A DNA stretch of 49,696 bases from Firmicutes bacterium AM31-12AC (GTDB taxonomy: Bacteria > Bacillota > Clostridia > Lachnospirales > Lachnospiraceae). The DNA lies in NCBI GenBank assembly GCA_003480425.1, contig QUJA01000019.1, positions 1 through 49,696 on the forward strand. Direction: 5' to 3'. The translations under genes and the position numbers were made by a program. Numbering within the stretch: the stretch's first letter is position 1; each line of letters starts with the position of its first letter. Positions 17,795-25,788 of this stretch are shown piece after piece. Below the pieces are notes generated by a model that worked only from the letters and a program-made list of their open reading frames with translations, searched no databases and was not told the origin of the DNA.

Positions 17795-18924
17795 GTTATT
17801 TTTCTCCTCTTTATCGTCATTTTCATTATTAATGAAGTAATTAAAATAGAAACCGGAATGGCAAGAACAATTCCTGTACTTTCAATAAAAAACCGACATA
17901 ATTCACATGGAATATGCAACTTAATAATTGTCATAAACCGTATTTCATTATTCATTCGAATCAAACATGTTGGAATCAATCCACATACAAATACAAACAG
18001 CAATACATTTATCATAGTCCCCATGATGTCATATCCTATTTCTCTTCCCGATTTAAAAAGTTGTAAAAATGTCACATCTGGTTTCTTCCTAATGATTTCA
18101 CTCAAGGCTGTAGCTATGGCAACCGCCACATCCATAATTGCACCTATTCCAGAAAGTAATATCTCTGCATGAAAAATTTCATCTGGATTATCTATACTCC
18201 CAAGATATTCCATTGTTGAATAGTCTACCTCTTGTGCATAAGTAATTACAATATCAAATGCTCCCATGATTATTACAAGGACAATCAATGTCGATACTAT
18301 TGACGCTATTGTTTTTTTATTGATTCCATTTAAACCAATCAGCGTTGCAACTGCAAAAAATACTATCATCCTGCTACAAATTTCCAACACCTTAGAAGTA
18401 TTTTCCGCACATATAAATCCAATTATAAATATCACGATATTCATCAATACTGTAATAATTGTCAATACTCCCTGTCTTCCTGTAACTATTACAAGTAAAA
18501 TAAATAAAAATCCTATTAAACTCACTAATTCTGTATCACGCTTCAAACCTCTTATTCCTAATTTGATATCATCTTTTGTGCCATTTAAAAATACTTTATC
18601 CCCTTTATGATATTTCTGACTTAACATCCCAGTGTAAGTATACTCATTTGATGCCCCTATCATTTTCCCCTTACTTTTTCCATTAAGAACAATTCCGCGA
18701 ATACTTTGTTTATATTCTGTTTCCATAGTTCCACGCGTACTTTTTGTTTCACCCGATTCCATTGTTTCTACTTCAGTTAATTTTGCAATTGGGATGTGAT
18801 ATAGCCATGCATCGCACATTGTAAAAAGAATAGCTGTCAGATACGCAATAATCAATATAACTTGTTGTTTTAATTTTTTACTTTTCTTTATATGTTTTAT
18901 TATCTTTTTTCCAAACTGTCTCAT
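17788..18924 (-). CDS. YibE/F-family membrane protein (first of two)
   Basis: About 378 residues. A basic N-terminus leads to one membrane helix (about 20-40), then an extracytoplasmic region of about 90 residues rich in beta strands. Some six to seven membrane segments follow. The paired motif SGIGAIMDVAVAIATALSEI, then KSGREIGYDIMGTMINVLLFVFV, defines the family. I start at ATG 18924, because AGGAT lies seven bases upstream. The longer frame to 18987 runs back into the thrH terminator hairpin and has no ribosome-binding site. The overlap with the next gene indicates a two-gene unit. Confidence 0.78.
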   Translation of the reverse strand: MRQFGKKIIKHIKKSKKLKQQVILIIAYLTAILFTMCDAWLYHIPIAKLTEVETMESGETKSTRGTMETEYKQSIRGIVLNGKSKGKMIGASNEYTYTGMLSQKYHKGDKVFLNGTKDDIKLGIRGLKRDTELVSLIGFLFILLVIVTGRQGVLTIITVLMNIVIFIIGFICAENTSKVLEICSRMIVFFAVATLIGLNGINKKTIASIVSTLIVLVIIMGAFDIVITYAQEVDYSTMEYLGSIDNPDEIFHAEILLSGIGAIMDVAVAIATALSEIIRKKPDVTFLQLFKSGREIGYDIMGTMINVLLFVFVCGLIPTCLIRMNNEIRFMTIIKLHIPCELCRFFIESTGIVLAIPVSILITSLIMKMTIKRRKITC

Positions 18925-18965
18925 TTTTATCCTACTTTGTTTCTGCATTCCTTGCATATTCCACA

Positions 18966-19010
18966 AAAAACGACTACATCTATTCATATTTCGAAGATTG
19001 TAGTCGTTTC
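18966..19010 (-). terminator. Rho-independent terminator after thrH
   Basis: On the minus strand AAACGACTACA pairs with TGTAGTCGTTT and is followed by TTTTT. It lies between thrH and the YibE/F pair, so the latter needs its own promoter or relies on read-through. Confidence 0.85.
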
Positions 19011-19039
19011 ATTACTTTTCAATTGTCAAATATGGATTT

Positions 19040-19639
19040 TTACAACGCCTCTTTAATTGCCGCAAGCAACTCACTATATTCCTCGTATGCCGGAAGTTCC
19101 GGATACTCTTTCTTAATAGCATCTGTACTTCTAAAAAGAAAGCCAGCCTTACTTGCCTGAATCATACCCAAATCGTTGTGGCTGTCTCCACTTGCTATCG
19201 TATCATACCCGATAGACTGCAGTGCTTTCACTGTTGTAAGCTTTGACTGTTCACATCTCATTTTAAATCCTGTGATTTCTCCAGTTTCTGCAACTTCAAG
19301 TGAATTACAGAAAATAGTCGGCCATCCCAGTTTTTCCATAAGTGGACTTGCAAACTGTGTAAATGTATCACTTATAATAATAACCTGTGTGATAGAACGA
19401 AGCTCATCCAGGAACTCTTTTGCTCCCGGCATTGGATCAATCTTTGCGATCGTCTCCTGTATTTCTTTTAATCCAAGTCCATGTTCTTTTAATATCTGAA
19501 TTCTCCAGTTCATGAGCTTATCGTAATCAGGTTCATCTCTTGTAGTTCTTTTGAGCTCCGGAATACCACTTTCTTCTGCGAATGCAATCCAGATTTCCGG
19601 TACAAGCACTCCTTCAAGATCTAAACATACAATATTCAT
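19040..19639 (-). CDS. thrH: ThrH: phosphoserine phosphatase / homoserine phosphotransferase
   Basis: HAD-family enzyme that dephosphorylates phosphoserine and can pass the phosphate to homoserine. The 199-residue sequence matches ThrH along its length: CLDLEGVLVPEIWIAFAE with the catalytic Asp at residue 6, then TTRDEPDYDKLM, VIIISDTFTQF and the C-terminal GDSHNDLGM motif. Because the second motif-I Asp is replaced (DLEG), the ThrH type is favoured over classical SerB. It has its own promoter and terminator. The product would link serine and threonine synthesis. Confidence 0.92.
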   Translation of the reverse strand: MNIVCLDLEGVLVPEIWIAFAEESGIPELKRTTRDEPDYDKLMNWRIQILKEHGLGLKEIQETIAKIDPMPGAKEFLDELRSITQVIIISDTFTQFASPLMEKLGWPTIFCNSLEVAETGEITGFKMRCEQSKLTTVKALQSIGYDTIASGDSHNDLGMIQASKAGFLFRSTDAIKKEYPELPAYEEYSELLAAIKEAL

Positions 19640-19676
19640 CTTTCTTCCTCCATAATTTATCAGTTTAATAGGATAA

Positions 19677-19705
19677 AGTATACCACACCTTTTTGATTAT
19701 GTCAT
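19677..19705 (-). promoter_or_regulatory. Sigma-A promoter upstream of thrH
   Basis: ATGACA, 17 bases, then TGG directly before TATACT on the minus strand. The hexamers and extended -10 are identical to those of the pyrH promoter. Confidence 0.75.
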
Positions 19706-19742
19706 CTATGATTATATATATGTGGTGATAAAAACAAATATT

Positions 19743-20153
19743 TTATCTTTCAGCCAGGTACTTCTCCGTCAATTTCACTGCATCTTCAATACACTGAGAA
19801 CAACTGCACAATACCTTTCCAGTATCAACACCCTTCAGTTCACGACAGATGCATGATCCATTTTTCCCAACGAACCGTTCTACCTGTTCTCTTATCTTTT
19901 TATATGTAGTCCCCTTCGTTTTAGAACCTTCTTCCGTACTTCCCTTGCTATTATCAAGCCCTATGATCATTGCCATTCCTGAAAGTGCACCACACATCTC
20001 CATGCATCCCATACCAAGGCCAAAGCCTTCTGCTATACGAAACATTTCATCTTCATCAATACCAAATTCTTTACAAAAAGAACAAGCTACCGCCTGTGCA
20101 CAATTACATCCTCTGCTATGCAATTCCAATGCGTGTTCTACTTTTGTACTCAT
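19743..20153 (-). CDS. C_GCAxxG_C_C-family protein (putative redox-active, cysteine-rich)
   Basis: A 136-residue cytoplasmic protein with the family's spaced cysteines: SRGCNCAQAV near the N-terminus, GLGMGCMEMCGALSGMAMIIGL in the middle, and CICRELKGVD followed by CSCSQCIEDAV. The family is thought to bind a metal or take part in electron transfer, but no reaction is known. It is encoded 49 bases downstream of a flavodoxin, which fits a redox role. GAGGAG precedes the ATG. Confidence 0.82.
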   Translation of the reverse strand: MSTKVEHALELHSRGCNCAQAVACSFCKEFGIDEDEMFRIAEGFGLGMGCMEMCGALSGMAMIIGLDNSKGSTEEGSKTKGTTYKKIREQVERFVGKNGSCICRELKGVDTGKVLCSCSQCIEDAVKLTEKYLAER

Positions 20154-20202
20154 CTTTCTTTTCTCCTCTTCTTATCTTTTTGTTATTATATTTCATATTT
20201 TT

Positions 20203-20703
20203 CTATTCCACAACCATCTTTCTTAACTTATCCAGATCATTTCTATCCGGATGTGATAATGCCCTGTCAAAATTTTTAATCATCATGTCAAGATTTGGCA
20301 TATGATTTGGCTGTTCTTTCATCTTCACATAGCGTTCTCTCACAGATTGCGGCATCTTTCCCTGACACATATATTCACCAATAATTGTGTTGCTTGAATC
20401 AATGTTTTCTTTAATCTGTCCAAGCACTTTTTGAAAGTACTCCTGACTGCCACCAAACCCGGCTGTTCCAAACAAGAAAATTTTCTTATTTTTGAGTTTT
20501 TTCAACAATTCTAACGTCTCTTTATCCGCATTTCCCTGATTTGTCCAAAATCCTATATATACTTTATCAGACTGTGGTTCTTCTTTGCACACACCAAAAT
20601 AATCGCATTTTTCTTTTGGAAGTACCTCGTAAATTGTATCCGCAAGTTCCTTTGTATTCCCTGTTGAACTGCTAAATATAATCGAATATCTTTCTGTTTC
20701 CAT
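20203..20703 (-). CDS. Flavodoxin-family protein
   Basis: About 166 residues. The FMN phosphate loop is SSSTGNTKELAD at residues 11-22, with a later flavin-contact segment FLFGTAGFGGSQEYF. The C-terminal helical stretch (KMPQSVRERYVKM) is found in a subgroup of longer single-domain flavodoxins from anaerobes. It would serve as a low-potential electron carrier or a small reductase. AGAAGG precedes the ATG. Its neighbour, the cysteine-rich protein, is the likely partner. Confidence 0.82.
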   Translation of the reverse strand: METERYSIIFSSSTGNTKELADTIYEVLPKEKCDYFGVCKEEPQSDKVYIGFWTNQGNADKETLELLKKLKNKKIFLFGTAGFGGSQEYFQKVLGQIKENIDSSNTIIGEYMCQGKMPQSVRERYVKMKEQPNHMPNLDMMIKNFDRALSHPDRNDLDKLRKMVVE

Positions 20704-21006
20704 ATCTATTACCTTCTTTCTTCATAGCTACATCATCATAGCACATGCAAATTTAGAAGTAAATGTACGCTTATATAAAAGCATTCATGCAGATTTAACT
20801 AATAAGAAAACGCACAAGATAACAAGTAAGTTATACAAGATCAGAATGGAGTGGAAATGAGAGGAAAAAGGAAATGAATCTGTTACAAGTAATTTTACAG
20901 TGATCTGTAAGTGCATGCGAAGACTGTTAGACAAAACATAGATGAGGTGATATAATTCTATAGATATTCATCGCTATGAAAATATTTATGATAAGGAAGT
21001 GAAATT
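20704..21006. other. 303-base divergent intergenic region before the MATE gene
   Basis: No convincing gene. A TATAAT at 20951-20956 with TTAGAC 18 bases upstream is a possible promoter for the MATE gene. Several short frames are broken by stops; one (about 20871-20937, ending LLDKT) might be the wreck of a regulator, but I cannot name it. Confidence 0.4.
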
Positions 21007-22353
21007 TTGGAACAAGGGAACTTAACAAAAGGTCCTATTTTAAAAACATTAACTAAGCTTGCCATTCCTATTATGGCATCTTCTTTTTTGGGGACATTAT
21101 ACAATCTTACTGACATGGCATGGATCGGATTGCTCGGCTCTAAGGCCGTTGCTGGTGTCGGTGTCGGTGGTATGTTCACCTGGCTCTCACAGGGATTAGC
21201 CTCTATGGCTAGAATGGGTGGGCAGGTACAGGTGGCACAGTGTATCGGTCGGGGAGACCGAAAAAAAGCACACGCTTATGCACAGACAGCAATACAATTA
21301 TCTACTTTTATGGGGTTATTATATGCTGCTGTTTCTTTATTGTTTACGAATCAGTTGGTAGGATTCTTCCATTTGACCGATCCGGAAGCATGGACTGCTG
21401 CCATCTCTTATACTAAAATTGCCTGTGGGCTTATTGTTTTTTCATTTTTAACATTAACCATGACAGGAATTTATACTGCACAAGGTGACTCAAAAACACC
21501 TTTTTTAGCCAACTTGGTTGGACTTGTACTGAATATGATCTTGGATCCTGTTCTAATTCTCGGACCGGGACCATTTCCTAAATTTGGTGTGGCAGGTGCA
21601 GCTATCGCAACAGTTACCGCTCAGTTTATTGTTATGAGCGTTATGATTTTAGGCGTTATAAAGCAAAAGAAAGACAACGTATTGAAAAAGACTCGGTTAA
21701 TTGCGAAAATGCATTTTGAACATGTTGCAGGTATATGTAAAATCGGAATTCCAACTGCACTTCAAGGAATGGCTTACTGTGCAATTTCTATGATACTGAC
21801 CCGCATGGTATCTGCCTTTGGGGCGGAAGCCATTGCTACGCAAAGAGTTGGCGGACAGATTGAATCTGTTTCATGGAATACCGCTGATGGATTTGCTTCT
21901 GCTTTGAATGCATTTATCGGGCAAAACTATGGTGCCGGTAAGATGGACAGAGTAAAGAAAGGGTATCGTGCCTCATTATTTACGGTTGGTATCTGGGGCT
22001 TATTAATTACAATGTTGTTTGTTTTTGCTCCAAACACAATTGCCTCTCTTTTCTTCCATGAACCAAAAGCCATTGCTACCGCAGTCGGATACCTTGTTAT
22101 TGTAGGCTTCAGTGAAGCTTTTATGTGTGTCGAGCTTACTACAATCGGTGCATTATCCGGACTTGGAAAAACACACCTTTGCAGTGTTATTTCTATTTTA
22201 TTTACAAGTGCACGTATTCCTCTTGCGATTGTCCTTGGACAGAGCACACTCGGGCTTGACGGAATCTGGTGGGCGGTCTCGCTTACATCAATTGCAAAAG
22301 GTATTATTTTTGTTTTTACATTCTTCTGGATTACAAAAGAAAAACCTGCCTGA
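21007..22353 (+). CDS. MATE-family efflux transporter (TTG start)
   Basis: Twelve-helix cation-coupled multidrug/toxin exporter of 448 residues in two homologous halves: ILKTLTKLAIPIMASSFLGTLYNLTDMAWIG in the first, GIPTALQGMAYCAISMILTRMVSAFG in the second. The start is TTG at 21007, set by AAGGAAGTG just upstream; no in-frame ATG lies near. The substrate is unknown. A terminator hairpin overlaps its stop codon. Confidence 0.9.
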   Translation: MEQGNLTKGPILKTLTKLAIPIMASSFLGTLYNLTDMAWIGLLGSKAVAGVGVGGMFTWLSQGLASMARMGGQVQVAQCIGRGDRKKAHAYAQTAIQLSTFMGLLYAAVSLLFTNQLVGFFHLTDPEAWTAAISYTKIACGLIVFSFLTLTMTGIYTAQGDSKTPFLANLVGLVLNMILDPVLILGPGPFPKFGVAGAAIATVTAQFIVMSVMILGVIKQKKDNVLKKTRLIAKMHFEHVAGICKIGIPTALQGMAYCAISMILTRMVSAFGAEAIATQRVGGQIESVSWNTADGFASALNAFIGQNYGAGKMDRVKKGYRASLFTVGIWGLLITMLFVFAPNTIASLFFHEPKAIATAVGYLVIVGFSEAFMCVELTTIGALSGLGKTHLCSVISILFTSARIPLAIVLGQSTLGLDGIWWAVSLTSIAKGIIFVFTFFWITKEKPA

Positions 22354-22379
22354 GTACTTTACTCAAGCAGGTTTTCTTT
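22341..22379 (+). terminator. Terminator overlapping the MATE stop codon
   Basis: AAACCTGCCTGAGT pairs with ACTCAAGCAGGTTT around a five-base loop and ends in TTTTCTTT. The stop codon 22351-22353 is inside the left arm. Confidence 0.9.
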
Positions 22380-22400
22380 ATATTGAGTTGCTGTACTTAG

Positions 22401-22435
22401 AAAAAGACCGGGCTTCACATTTTCCCCAGTCTTTT
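22401..22435 (-). terminator. Terminator of the iron/corrinoid-type ABC operon
   Basis: On the minus strand AAAAGACTGGG pairs with CCCGGTCTTTTT. The hairpin overlaps the last codons of the ATPase gene (stop at 22415-22417). Confidence 0.8.
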
Positions 22436-23506
22436 AGCTTCTTCAATGATATTTAACAACTTTCGATTCGCACTGCCAATCTGTACTCCTGCATCGATCA
22501 CTGTATCGCACATTTGTACTGCCTTAATTGCCTCCTCATACGCCCGATTGCTTATTTCTTCAAATGGAGTTTCTTCGATTACTTGTGTCGCCAATACCTT
22601 TGCCACCTGGTAATCCACATCATTTTGATATAAAATTCCTGCTATAAAAGGTATCTGCTCCTTTCGAAGTTTCCGGTAGATTGGTATTCCATTTCCTCCA
22701 GAAGATATAACAAAGGTCTTTGGCTTTCCTTCTATCTTCGGTAATTCCATGCTTCCAAATAACGGATCAAAATATCCATTTTCTATCTCATATAATTCTC
22801 GGATAATTGGCTCTGTAAAAATATCCTCCGGTTGTCCATAATGAGTAATCGTCTCGCCCTTCACACACATCACTTTATCCGAAACCTTCTGTGCCAGCTC
22901 AATTTCATGTAAGGACATAATAACTGTAATATGCTTTTCTCTCACCATACGCTCCAAAATCGAGAGTAGCTCAAGCTTATGTTTCACATCCAAAAAGGAA
23001 GTTGGCTCGTCTAAAATCATCACTTCCGGTTCCTGACAAATTGCTCTTGCAAGCAAAATACGTTGTCTTTGTCCGTCACTGATTTCATTAAAATTACAAT
23101 TTCCCAACTCTAATGCATGCACCGTCTCCATCGCTTCTTCGACGATTTTCTCATCCCTGGCTGTTAAAATTCCTAACCGCCCGGTATATGGATAACGTCC
23201 CATTGCTACTACATCGTGACAAGTCATATACTCCGTTTTGATTCGTTCTGTCAAAACCACCGCCATCTTCGAAGCCATTTCCTTGTAAGATAATTGTAAA
23301 AGAGACGTATCATCATAAAACACATTTCCTGCAATCCACTTTAATTGTCTTGTAATGCTCTTTAAAATCGTGGACTTTCCCGAACCATTTGGCCCAATCA
23401 ATGTTACAATTTCACCTTTGTTAATCCCTATGTTAATATCATGGATCAACGCTTTTCCTTGATAGCCTACCGCCAGATTATCCAGCCGGATATAATGATT
23501 TGTCAT
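22415..23506 (-). CDS. FecCD-type ABC transporter ATPase with an extra C-terminal domain
   Basis: ATP-binding subunit of an iron-complex, heme or cobalamin importer. Walker A is GPNGSGKST (about 38-46), the signature is ISDGQRQR rather than LSGGQ, Walker B is VMILDEP and the switch histidine is in SLHEIE. The core ends near residue 250. A further 105 or so residues follow (KTFVISSGGNGIPIYRKLRKEQ, then AGILYQNDVDYQVAKVLA and DTVIDAG). Similar tails occur on archaeal and clostridial BtuD-like ATPases, as I recall, so a corrinoid substrate is an option. The gene starts three bases after the permease stop. Confidence 0.88.
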   Translation of the reverse strand: MTNHYIRLDNLAVGYQGKALIHDINIGINKGEIVTLIGPNGSGKSTILKSITRQLKWIAGNVFYDDTSLLQLSYKEMASKMAVVLTERIKTEYMTCHDVVAMGRYPYTGRLGILTARDEKIVEEAMETVHALELGNCNFNEISDGQRQRILLARAICQEPEVMILDEPTSFLDVKHKLELLSILERMVREKHITVIMSLHEIELAQKVSDKVMCVKGETITHYGQPEDIFTEPIIRELYEIENGYFDPLFGSMELPKIEGKPKTFVISSGGNGIPIYRKLRKEQIPFIAGILYQNDVDYQVAKVLATQVIEETPFEEISNRAYEEAIKAVQMCDTVIDAGVQIGSANRKLLNIIEEAKRLGKM

Positions 23507-23509
23507 CTC

Positions 23510-24550
23510 TTATCTTCCCTTCTCACGCTTCAGCATCATATAAATTACAATCGGAGCTCCTAATATAGACGTTACTGTGCTGATATTTAACTCTGTCGGT
23601 GCCAGTACCATTCTCGCAATCAAATCACATAACATGCAAAATACCGCTCCCGCAAAAAATGTTCCGGGAATAATAATGAGTGGTCGTGCTGTCCCAAATG
23701 CTTTTCTTGTGAGAAACGGAACCGCAATTCCTACAAATGAGATTGGTCCGGCAAATGCTGTCACACATGCTGACAGGATACTCGACAATAAAATCAATGC
23801 CACACGAAAGAGTTTAATGTTTACTCCCATGCTCTGTGCATATCCTTCTCCCAACTGGTATGCACCAATTGGCTTTGACAGAAAAAATGTAAAGATTACC
23901 GTAATTCCCACAATCACTGCAGCCACCTGAATATTACTCCAGCTGGTTCCCGAAAAGCTTCCTTGTGACCAGCCGTGCAGATTTACGATATCCGAATCAT
24001 CCGCAAAAGTGACTACAAAATCTGTGATTGCGGAACAGATATATCCTATCATAATTCCTCCAACAAGTAACGAAGCCATATGATGTATTTTTTTTGACAT
24101 CAGCAAAATAAATCCTGTCGAAATCAATGCCCCGATAAATGCAGCCATTACAAGCGTATAGGAAGAAAATGTGCCTATATATTTCAAAAAAACAATCATA
24201 GTCATGGCCACTGCCATCTTTGCACCGGAGGATATTCCTAACACAAAAGGTCCTGCAATTGGATTTGAGAAAAATGTCTGCAGCAAAAATCCCGACAATG
24301 ACAATGCTCCTCCGAGCAATGCTGCCATCAATATTCTCGGCAATCGGATTTTCCATATAATATTATATTCTACAGCTTCTCCGTCTCTTAAAAATAAAAT
24401 TTTCAAGATTTTTGCCACCGAAATATGTACGTTTCCTGTATTGATATTTAACACTACAATTATAAAAAATAGAATTGCCATTGTGATAAACACCATCGTA
24501 TATCTGGAACGTCTTTTTAAATTTTCCATTTGAAAACTATGATTTTCCAT
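23510..24550 (-). CDS. FecCD-family ABC transporter permease
   Basis: Membrane subunit of about 346 residues with nine or ten hydrophobic segments. Family landmarks: IRLPRILMAALLGGALSLSGFLLQTFFSNPIAGPFVLGISSGA in the first third, and the ATPase-coupling region with FVGIAVPFLTRKAFGTARP and GAPIVIYMMLKR at the C-terminus. These are the features of importers for ferric siderophores, heme and vitamin B12. It begins 37 bases after the lipoprotein gene, behind GGTGAG. Only one permease is encoded, so it probably forms a homodimer. Confidence 0.92.
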   Translation of the reverse strand: MENHSFQMENLKRRSRYTMVFITMAILFFIIVVLNINTGNVHISVAKILKILFLRDGEAVEYNIIWKIRLPRILMAALLGGALSLSGFLLQTFFSNPIAGPFVLGISSGAKMAVAMTMIVFLKYIGTFSSYTLVMAAFIGALISTGFILLMSKKIHHMASLLVGGIMIGYICSAITDFVVTFADDSDIVNLHGWSQGSFSGTSWSNIQVAAVIVGITVIFTFFLSKPIGAYQLGEGYAQSMGVNIKLFRVALILLSSILSACVTAFAGPISFVGIAVPFLTRKAFGTARPLIIIPGTFFAGAVFCMLCDLIARMVLAPTELNISTVTSILGAPIVIYMMLKREKGR

Positions 24551-24587
24551 ATTTTCTCACCAATCTTTTATCTCACCATTATCTTAA

Positions 24588-25742
24588 TTATTCCATTTTC
24601 TGTAAAAATGTCATATTTTGTGGATTTTCTTCTGTCAGCATTAAATGAATATCTCGGATCAATTCACCGACTGTATCCGTTGACTGATAGAGATTTTTTC
24701 CTGTATACCAGACATTTCCGTTTTTCACAGCTTTAAATTCTGAAAACAAATTGTTTTTTGCTTCTAATTCTTTAATACTGCTTACTTGTCCCACAATTGT
24801 TCCATTGTAAATCAGATAATCTGCATCTACTGCTGTCGCATAAAATTCTTCCATTGTCAGTTTTACTGATGGAGCATTATTATCCGGATTCTTTAAATCC
24901 GAAAATGCATATCGTCCTCCCGCTATCTCGATCATAGCCGGTATGTAATCATCAGATTTTCGAACTACTACGGTTCCATCTGTATTGATATAAAAATATG
25001 CCACCGTCTTTTCTGTATTTTCAAAGCCTTCCAAATCTTCGATGATTTTTGCCTGCTCAGAGAAGAAGTTTTCTGCTTCTGTTTCTTTATTAAACAAAGC
25101 TCCATACAGTTTTACCCACTCTGTTCTTCCAAGCGGATGGGATTCATAACTTGCATAGTCTATCAGCACCGGAATATCCAGATCTTCTATCATTTCCTGT
25201 ACTTTTGGTGTGTGCAGTATCATCGTCGACTCAATTGCCAGATCACAATCTCCGTCTACCAAATTTTCATAATCCGGCTCACTGTATTTCCCGGCATATA
25301 TCATGTTTCCATCCTGCATGGCCTGTCTGGCAGCATCGACATACCAATCTGATTCGTCCAACCCGGAAAACTTCACGCAATCCACCGCATCTATAGAGGC
25401 GATCAAGGACATAGAGGCACTGGCTGCCATATAGACATGCTGTAATGGCTGCTGGATTATTTTAATGTCTTCATCCAATCCTTCCGGAGCTTCTTTTCCT
25501 TCCGGCACGATTAAATATTTTCCGCTTTCCTGAATATTGATCAGCTTATATCCGTCTTTGTAATAGTATACATCAAATTCTTCTGCATAGGTCAGATCCA
25601 TTGTTTTTTCATAGGTAAGCCCGGCAATCTCAGGGGCTGAGTCTTGATTCTCTTTCTCCTTCTCCTGCGACGAACCACATCCGGTTAAAGCAAATATGCA
25701 TATAAGCAGAACTGCAATATATTGATACCATTTTCTTTTCAT
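24588..25742 (-). CDS. Solute-binding lipoprotein of a FecCD-type ABC importer
   Basis: Class III (siderophore/heme/B12-type) binding protein of about 384 residues. The signal peptide ends in the lipobox LTGC (Cys 22). The N-lobe contains VYMAASASMSLIASIDAVDCVKFSG, the middle IYAGKYSEPDYENLVDGDCDLAIESTMI, and the C-lobe TVAYFYINTDGTVVVRKSDDYIPAMIEIAGG. ATG 25742 follows AGGTGAATG; the longer frame to 25805 runs into the upstream gene. Its N-lobe is clearly paralogous to the C-terminal third of the upstream secreted protein (compare APEIAGLTYEKT with APEIMGLEYQSE). The ligand is unknown. Confidence 0.88.
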   Translation of the reverse strand: MKRKWYQYIAVLLICIFALTGCGSSQEKEKENQDSAPEIAGLTYEKTMDLTYAEEFDVYYYKDGYKLINIQESGKYLIVPEGKEAPEGLDEDIKIIQQPLQHVYMAASASMSLIASIDAVDCVKFSGLDESDWYVDAARQAMQDGNMIYAGKYSEPDYENLVDGDCDLAIESTMILHTPKVQEMIEDLDIPVLIDYASYESHPLGRTEWVKLYGALFNKETEAENFFSEQAKIIEDLEGFENTEKTVAYFYINTDGTVVVRKSDDYIPAMIEIAGGRYAFSDLKNPDNNAPSVKLTMEEFYATAVDADYLIYNGTIVGQVSSIKELEAKNNLFSEFKAVKNGNVWYTGKNLYQSTDTVGELIRDIHLMLTEENPQNMTFLQKME

Positions 25743-25788
25743 ATCATTCACCTGTTCGTTTTGTACACTTCCCGTATCAGAAGAGCCA

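Noticed and set aside
20871..20937. A MarR/TetR-like remnant before the first MATE gene
   Set aside because: The short frame (ending CMRRLLDKT) is too brief to assign to a family.
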